NCBI RefSeq assembly: GCF_001544835.2
Contig: NZ_FCNX02000013.1
Coordinates: forward strand, 124,001 to 188,000
Reading direction: 5' to 3'
Length of the DNA stretch: 64,000 bases
DNA from: Caballeronia fortuita
GTDB taxonomy: Bacteria; Pseudomonadota; Gammaproteobacteria; Burkholderiales; Burkholderiaceae
The notes under the pieces were generated by a model. It saw only the letters and a list, made by a program, of their open reading frames with translations. It was not told where the DNA came from and made no database searches. Shown here piece after piece: positions 59,552-64,000 of this stretch (position 1 is the stretch's first letter; each line of letters opens with the position of its first letter). The translations under genes and the position numbers were made by a program.

Positions 59552-60324
59552 CGCGTCCCAACATGCTTTCCGGTCTGCCCAATCTCGACGCCGCGCATGT
59601 CGACATTCCCGACAGCGCAAAGCTCGATTCGCACGCGCCATCCACGCACGCGCCGCGCATCCTGCTCCTGTATGGCTCGCTGCGGCCCACTTCGTACAGC
59701 CGCTTCCTGACGCTCGAAGCCGAACGGCTGCTGCAACTGTTCGGCGCGCAAACCCGCGTGTTCGATCCGCACGGCTTGCCCGTGGTCGACAGCGTGCCCG
59801 CCGATCATCCGAAGGTCGTCGAGTTGCGCGAGTTGTCCGCGTGGTCGGAAGGACAAGTGTGGTGCAGCCCGGAACGGCACGGCACGCTGACATCGGTATT
59901 CAAGAATCAGATCGACTGGCTGCCGCTCGAATCCGCGGGCGTTCGTCCGACGCAAGGCCGCACGCTCGCGGTCATGCAGGTCTGCGGTGGCTCGCAGTCG
60001 TTCAACGCGGTGAACGCACTGCGCGTGCTCGGACGATGGATGCGCATGGTGACCATCCCGAATCAGTCGTCCGTCGCGAAGGCGTGGCAGGAGTTCGACG
60101 AGCACGGCCGGATGAAGCCGTCGCCGTATTACGACCGTGTCGTCGACGTGATGGAGGAACTCGTCAAGTTCACGCTGCTCGTGCGCGACCGGTCGGACTA
60201 TCTGACGAACCGCTATAGCGAACGCAAGGAAGCACGGCCGCAACAGGCGGACACGCTGGCCGCGGCGGCGATGAATCACGAAGCCGACACGAACGCCGAC
60301 ACCGACGATAGCGAAGCGCAGTAA
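59548..60324 (+). CDS. arsH: ArsH NADPH-dependent flavin reductase
   Basis: A 258-aa flavoprotein that oxidises trivalent organoarsenicals and reduces oxidants or metals in arsenic resistance. Seen: RILLLYGSLRPTSYSRFLTL (FMN phosphate loop), WCSPERHGTLTSVFKNQIDW, RTLAVMQVCGGSQSFNAVNA and FTLLVRDRSDYLTNRYSERK, in the order of ArsH. The ATG at 59548 overlaps the arsR stop; a second in-frame ATG lies two codons upstream. The tail after about residue 235 is Asp/Ala/Glu-rich and unconserved. No arsB, acr3 or arsC lies in the window, so other arsenic genes must be elsewhere, if present. Confidence 0.92.
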   Translation: MTRPNMLSGLPNLDAAHVDIPDSAKLDSHAPSTHAPRILLLYGSLRPTSYSRFLTLEAERLLQLFGAQTRVFDPHGLPVVDSVPADHPKVVELRELSAWSEGQVWCSPERHGTLTSVFKNQIDWLPLESAGVRPTQGRTLAVMQVCGGSQSFNAVNALRVLGRWMRMVTIPNQSSVAKAWQEFDEHGRMKPSPYYDRVVDVMEELVKFTLLVRDRSDYLTNRYSERKEARPQQADTLAAAAMNHEADTNADTDDSEAQ

Positions 60325-60348
60325 CGAGTCGCCGGCGACGTCACACGC

Positions 60349-61653
60349 TCAGTCGGACAGCCCTTGCAACGTTTGCTGCGGCGCGGCTGAAGGCGCGGCT
60401 GAAGACGCGGACGAGCGCTGCGCGAGCCAGCGATACACGAGCGTCGCGCCCGCGATTGCCAGCGCCGACGGAATCAGGAAGTCGTGATCGAAGCGCGTGA
60501 ATTCGAGCATCAGCACGAGCGCGGTCAGCGGCATCTGCATGGCCGCGCCGAGAAACGCGCCCGCGCCGATGACCGCGAACGCGCCGAGGGGCGTGCCGGG
60601 CCACACGCCGTTCCACGCGCTGCCGAGCACGATGCCGAGCAGCGCGCCGTTGGTCAGCCCCGGCGTGAGCAGCCCGCCTTGCGCACCGGCGCGCAGCGAA
60701 CTCACTTCGATCGTCACCTTGAGCACGAGCAGGACGCCGGCGAGCGCGAGACTCACATGATCGTCGAAGGACAATCCGGCGGGGCCTTTGCCGTTGCCCG
60801 CGAGTTGCGGGTAATAGATGACGAGCACGCCGATGAACGCGAAGTTCACGATCGACAGCAAGGGCAGCGTCCGGTCGCGCGGCGCGTTCTCGCGCGCGGC
60901 GCTCGTGAGCTTCGCGAAGAGCCGCGCCGCCGCGCCGAAAACCGGCCCCATGGCGATGGCCCAGGCGAGCAGTTGCGCGTTCAGCACGAACGCGGGCAGA
61001 TGATATTGATGCGCGTCGCCGAGGCCGATCCACGCGACCATCGCGCCAATCGACGAAGTCGCGAACGCCGCCGCGATGATTCCCGCGTCGAACGTACAGA
61101 GCAACACTTCGAGCACGAACACCGCGCCGCCGAGCGGCACGTTGTAGACGGCGGCGAGCCCCGCGCCCGCGCCGCACGCCACCATGATGCGCGATTGCGC
61201 GGGCGTGAGGCCCGCATGGTGCGCGAGCCAGCCGGACCACAGCGCGCCGATCTCGCGCGGCGCGACCTCGCGGCCGAGCGGCGAGCCCATCGCAACGGTC
61301 ACGATCTGCAGCAGCGCATGCGCGATCGTGCTGCCGGGCGGCATGCGCGGATCGTCGGACTTGACGGCCTTCGCGATACTGACGAGCGGTTTGCCGAAAC
61401 GATGCACCGCCCACCATCCGACGCCCGCCACGACGCCGCATAGCGTCAGCACGATGAAACGCCGCGCAGGCGATGCGGCCGAGATGCCGTCGAGAAAACT
61501 CTCGCCGCTCGTGAATGCATCGAGCCCGTAACCGAACGCGACGTGCTGGATCAGATGCAGCAGCAGCGCCAGCGACATGCCGCCCAGACCCGCGCCCAGG
61601 CCGACGAGCACGGTGACCACGATGAGCTTCGCGCTGGCGTTCGACGAGGGCAT
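60349..61653 (-). CDS. ClC-family chloride channel/antiporter
   Basis: A 434-aa membrane protein of the CLC family, exchanging or conducting chloride and possibly linked to acid stress. Seen: VTVAMGSPLGREVAPREIGA with the gating-type Glu in GREV, ACGAGAGLAAVYNVPLGGAV, FVLEVLLCTFDAGIIAAAFA, the segment SLRAGAQGGLLTPGLTNGAL (third CLC block) and VIGAGAFLGAAMQMPLTALV. I chose ATG at 61653, with a GAAGG site upstream; GTG at 61662 is in frame. It is convergent with arsH, and no partner gene is obvious. Confidence 0.87.
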   Translation of the reverse strand: MPSSNASAKLIVVTVLVGLGAGLGGMSLALLLHLIQHVAFGYGLDAFTSGESFLDGISAASPARRFIVLTLCGVVAGVGWWAVHRFGKPLVSIAKAVKSDDPRMPPGSTIAHALLQIVTVAMGSPLGREVAPREIGALWSGWLAHHAGLTPAQSRIMVACGAGAGLAAVYNVPLGGAVFVLEVLLCTFDAGIIAAAFATSSIGAMVAWIGLGDAHQYHLPAFVLNAQLLAWAIAMGPVFGAAARLFAKLTSAARENAPRDRTLPLLSIVNFAFIGVLVIYYPQLAGNGKGPAGLSFDDHVSLALAGVLLVLKVTIEVSSLRAGAQGGLLTPGLTNGALLGIVLGSAWNGVWPGTPLGAFAVIGAGAFLGAAMQMPLTALVLMLEFTRFDHDFLIPSALAIAGATLVYRWLAQRSSASSAAPSAAPQQTLQGLSD

Positions 61654-61708
61654 CGCGGTCACCTTCGGGGAAAAACGTACAGCTTAATCCGAACGCCGCG
61701 CGTGCCGC

Positions 61709-62710
61709 TCAGTTCTTGTCCGCCACGACCTGGTCGAACGTGCCGCCATCGGCAAAATGCGTTTGCTGCGCCTTCTGCCAGCTTCCGAACATCTGCTCGA
61801 CCGTGAAGGTCTTCAGCGGCTTGAACTCGCTCGCATGCTTCGCCAGCACCTCGGCATTGCGCGGACGCAGATGATGCTGCGCGATGATCTCCTGCGCCGC
61901 GGGCGTGAACAGGAAGTCGAGATAAGCCTGCGCTTCCTTGCGCGTGCCGCGCTTGTCCACGACCTTGTCGACGATCGATACCGGCGGCTCCGCGAGCAGG
62001 CTCACCGACGGATACACCGCGTCGAAATCCTTCGCGCCCGCACCCGCGCTCATCAAGCCGACTTCGTTCTCGAAGGTGACGAGCACATCGCCGATGCCGC
62101 GCTGCGTGAAGGTCGTCGTCGCGCCGCGTCCGCCCGTGTCGAGCACGGGCACGTTCTTGAAGATCGCGCGCTCGAAGTCCTGCGCCTGTGCATCGGTTGC
62201 GCCCAGCTGCTTCTTGTAGCCCCACGCCGCGAGATACGTGTAGCGCCCGTTGCCCGACGTTTTCGGATTTGCGATCACGACCTGCACGCCGGGACGCGCG
62301 AGATCGCTCCAGTCGCGGATGTTCTTCGGGTTGCCCTTGTGAACGAGAAACACCATCGTCGTCGTGTAGGGCGCGCTCGCATCCGGCAGACGCGTGCGCC
62401 AGTTCGCGGGCACCAGTTGGCCGCGCTCGGCGAGCAGATCGATGTCGTTGGGCTGATTCATCGTGACGACATCCGCCTGCAAGCCTTGCGTCACCGACAA
62501 CGCCTGCGCGCTCGATGCGCCATGCGACTGCCGCACCGACACCGTCTCGCCGGTCTTCTTCCTGTAGTCCGCGACGAAGGCCGCGTCGATATCCTTGTAC
62601 AGTTCGCGCGTCACGTCATACGAGACGTTGAGCAGCGTCGTATCCGCGTGCGCCGCGCTTGCCGCAATGCCGAGCGCAACGGTGATGAACAGCTTTTTAT
62701 AAACCGCCAT
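61709..62710 (-). CDS. Sulfate ABC transporter substrate-binding protein (Sbp/CysP)
   Basis: A 333-aa periplasmic receptor for sulfate (or thiosulfate). Seen: a signal peptide (KKLFITVALGIAASAAHA), LLNVSYDVTRELYKDIDAAF, the conserved VSVRQSHGASSAQALSVTQG, DVVTMNQPNDIDLLAERGQL, and VIANPKTSGNGRYTYLAAWG, all typical of the Sbp family. I chose ATG at 62710, with a TGGAG site upstream, over longer frames. No cysTWA genes follow in the window (the CLC gene is downstream), so the permease is encoded elsewhere. Confidence 0.93.
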   Translation of the reverse strand: MAVYKKLFITVALGIAASAAHADTTLLNVSYDVTRELYKDIDAAFVADYRKKTGETVSVRQSHGASSAQALSVTQGLQADVVTMNQPNDIDLLAERGQLVPANWRTRLPDASAPYTTTMVFLVHKGNPKNIRDWSDLARPGVQVVIANPKTSGNGRYTYLAAWGYKKQLGATDAQAQDFERAIFKNVPVLDTGGRGATTTFTQRGIGDVLVTFENEVGLMSAGAGAKDFDAVYPSVSLLAEPPVSIVDKVVDKRGTRKEAQAYLDFLFTPAAQEIIAQHHLRPRNAEVLAKHASEFKPLKTFTVEQMFGSWQKAQQTHFADGGTFDQVVADKN

Positions 62711-62751
62711 TTTTTCTCCAGAGACAGGGGTTCGACCGCACAACAGACAAA

Positions 62752-62769
62752 GGCCGCCCGAGGGCGGCC
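62752..62769 (-). terminator. Terminator between the RBBP9-like gene and the sulfate-binding gene
   Basis: GGCCGCCC-GA-GGGCGGCC, a perfect 8-bp inverted repeat. Read on the minus strand it is followed by TTTGTCTGTTGT, so it would stop transcripts from the RBBP9-like gene before the sulfate-binding gene. Confidence 0.65.
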
Positions 62770-62801
62770 ATGCATGCATCGGAGGCTTTCAGAGAACGCG
62801 T

Positions 62802-63392
62802 TCAACCATACGCGCGCTGCGCCTCTTCTTCGTAATCGGGCGATACGCGCCGCGCCAGCGTTTCGACGAAATGCTTTGCAAGCGGCCACGGACCGAAACC
62901 CGCCGACGTATTGATATGCCCCGCATCGCCGAGATTCACGAACGCGCTGTTCCAGCGTTGCGCGAGCGTGCGGGCGTCGTCGAGCGGCATCCACGGATCC
63001 GTCTCGCTGCCGACGACGAGCGACAGCGTATCGAGACGGCGCCCATTGAACGCACCCGCGAAACGGAACTTGGCCGGACTCGCGGGCGCGACGAACAACA
63101 CGCCCTTCACGTTCGGCAAGTATGCATGGTTCAGCGCATGTCCTGTGGCAAGACAGCCGAAGCTATGCGCCGCGATGACAACAGGACCGTCGATGTCCGC
63201 GAGCATGTCCAGCACGGCATCGCTCCAGATCGCGAGATTCGGCGTGCTCCAGTCGCGCTGCTCGACGCGCCGCGCGCCGGGTGTTTCGCCCTCGAGCCAG
63301 CTCTGCCAATGCGCGTCCTCGCTGCCGTAAAGGCCCGGCACCGTCACGAGCGTGACCGGCGTTGCTGCATTTCGCGCGCTGCGTTCGTTCAT
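62802..63392 (-). CDS. RBBP9/YdeN-like alpha/beta hydrolase
   Basis: A 196-aa small serine hydrolase. Seen: TLVTVPGLYGSEDAHWQSWL, the nucleophile elbow VIAAHSFGCLATGHAL (Ser), an acid site in VVGSETDPWMPLDDAR, and the His in NLGDAGHINTSAGFGPWPLA. This is the RBBP9 type of fold, and the substrate is unknown. I chose ATG at 63392 with GAGG seven bases upstream; an in-frame ATG at 63461 adds 23 residues without a family match. It is divergent from the GntR-type gene. Confidence 0.88.
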   Translation of the reverse strand: MNERSARNAATPVTLVTVPGLYGSEDAHWQSWLEGETPGARRVEQRDWSTPNLAIWSDAVLDMLADIDGPVVIAAHSFGCLATGHALNHAYLPNVKGVLFVAPASPAKFRFAGAFNGRRLDTLSLVVGSETDPWMPLDDARTLAQRWNSAFVNLGDAGHINTSAGFGPWPLAKHFVETLARRVSPDYEEEAQRAYG

Positions 63393-63504
63393 CTTCGATC
63401 CTCGCTGGACTCGAACTGGCAAGACTTCATTCTCGGGCAGCGCGCGGGCGCCGCTAACCAATATTTCGTCATTTGTTTATGGCGATGCGGACAAGGCGCG
63501 CCGC

Positions 63505-63510
63505 TATAAT
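63505..63510 (+). promoter_or_regulatory. Candidate -10 element of the GntR gene
   Basis: TATAAT, a perfect -10 hexamer about 40 bases before the GntR ATG, in the divergent region. No good -35 hexamer is at the standard distance, so an activator or an extended promoter is possible. Confidence 0.35.
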
Positions 63511-63550
63511 CGCAACTCGAAGCGACCGCCCTCCTGCCCTTCCCCTTCCC

Positions 63551-64000
63551 ATGCCCACCCGTCGCCCATCCGTCTCGCTCGATTCCCACGTGCCGCTCTA
63601 TACGCAGATCAAGGACGTGCTGCGCTCCGGCATTCTCGATGGCCGCTACCCGCCGATGAGCCGCATGCCCTCCGAAAGCGAACTGATGTCCATGTTCGAC
63701 GTGAGCCGCATCACGATCCGCCAGGCGCTCGGCGATCTGCAGAAGGAAGGGCTGATCTTCAAGGTTCACGGCAAGGGCTCGTTCGTGTCGCAACCGAAGG
63801 CGTTTCAGAACGTGACGTCCTTGCAGGGCTTCGCGGAGGCGATGTCGGCGAGCGGACACGAGATCATCAATCGCGTCGTGCAGATGCGCATCGTGGCCGC
63901 GCCCGTGGAAGTGGCGGCGCAACTCGCGCTTTCCGAAGGCGGCAGCGTCGTGGAGATTCATCGCGTGCGGCTGCTCAACCGCTCGCCCGTTTCGTACGAA
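63551..64000 (+). CDS. GntR-family regulator with UTRA domain, 3' end outside window
   Basis: A transcription regulator of the HutC subfamily, incomplete at the window edge (150 residues present). Seen: a GntR winged-helix region (PLYTQIKDVLRSGILDGRYP, MPSESELMSMFDVSRITIRQ, ALGDLQKEGLIFKVHGKGSF) at residues 15-75 and the start of the UTRA ligand domain (FQNVTSLQGFAEAMSASGHE, then VVQMRIVAAPVEVAAQLALS, VVEIHRVRLLNRSPVSYE). Members sense histidine, sugars or amino sugars. The ATG follows a TC-rich leader and has no strong ribosome site. Confidence 0.9.
   Translation, partial: MPTRRPSVSLDSHVPLYTQIKDVLRSGILDGRYPPMSRMPSESELMSMFDVSRITIRQALGDLQKEGLIFKVHGKGSFVSQPKAFQNVTSLQGFAEAMSASGHEIINRVVQMRIVAAPVEVAAQLALSEGGSVVEIHRVRLLNRSPVSYE

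Noticed and set aside
1..64000. tRNA or rRNA genes, CRISPR arrays, insertion sequences, prophage or attachment sites
   Set aside because: None was recognised by reading: no cloverleaf-like segments with tRNA motifs, no regular repeat-spacer arrays, no transposase or integrase motifs.

Overview
This window looks like a chromosome segment of a betaproteobacterium of the Burkholderiaceae, closest in style to Caballeronia, Paraburkholderia or Burkholderia. The signs are strongly G+C-rich DNA with G/C-biased third codon positions, a Burkholderia-type trimeric porin, a fused LivH-LivM permease, a complete Tad pilus locus, an ArsR/ArsH pair, and small hydrophilic proteins of a kind I associate with this family. 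No rRNA, tRNA, CRISPR array, insertion sequence or prophage was recognised. Assignments rest on reading motifs, gene order and start signals; no database search was run.

Layout. 1-2847: a divergent UvrA excinuclease paralogue (minus strand, running off the left edge) with a LexA box upstream. 3024-6910: an epoxide-hydrolase-like enzyme, then an M14 deacylase with an amino-acid binding protein, divergent from a LysR regulator. 6895-7398: a lysine/alanine-rich DUF6496-type protein. 7739-19790: a thirteen-gene tad/flp locus (pilin, prepilin peptidase, CpaB, secretin, CpaD, CpaE, CpaF, TadB, TadC, TadD, TadE, TadF, TadG), mostly joined by 4-base stop/start overlaps. 19800-20876: a small membrane protein and 3-methyladenine glycosylase. 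20889-25512: a branched-chain-amino-acid/amide ABC importer (fused LivHM, LivG, LivF, LivK) divergent from gamma-glutamylpolyamine synthetase and a class III aminotransferase (26018-28732), which together suggest import and catabolism of an amine or amide.

28747-35885: a TetR regulator with a tandem operator, SnoaL-like and VOC proteins, FolE, an EpsC-type serine acetyltransferase, several small stress-type proteins, an SDR lacking its catalytic pair, and a GNAT. 35882-38471: an SMP-30 lactonase and alpha-ketoglutaric semialdehyde dehydrogenase, a sugar-acid oxidation pair. 38685-47479: two DHA2-type MFS exporters around a universal stress protein, an FNR-type oxygen sensor, an EgtB/SenA-like enzyme, a PepSY protein and a sterol-desaturase-like enzyme. 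47633-53240: a hypothetical protein, a porin, an exported protein, an MscS-family channel and a TetR repressor.

53503-60324: a tripartite RND pump (adaptor, pump, outer-membrane factor) followed by arsR-arsH. 60349-63392: a CLC channel, a sulfate-binding protein and an RBBP9-like hydrolase. 63551-64000: the start of a GntR/UTRA regulator.

No unmistakably new system was found. The most promising leads are the SOS-linked UvrA paralogue, the long structured leader of the gamma-glutamylpolyamine synthetase operon, the alternative-stem leader of the EgtB-like gene, and several clean palindromic operators beside their likely regulators.
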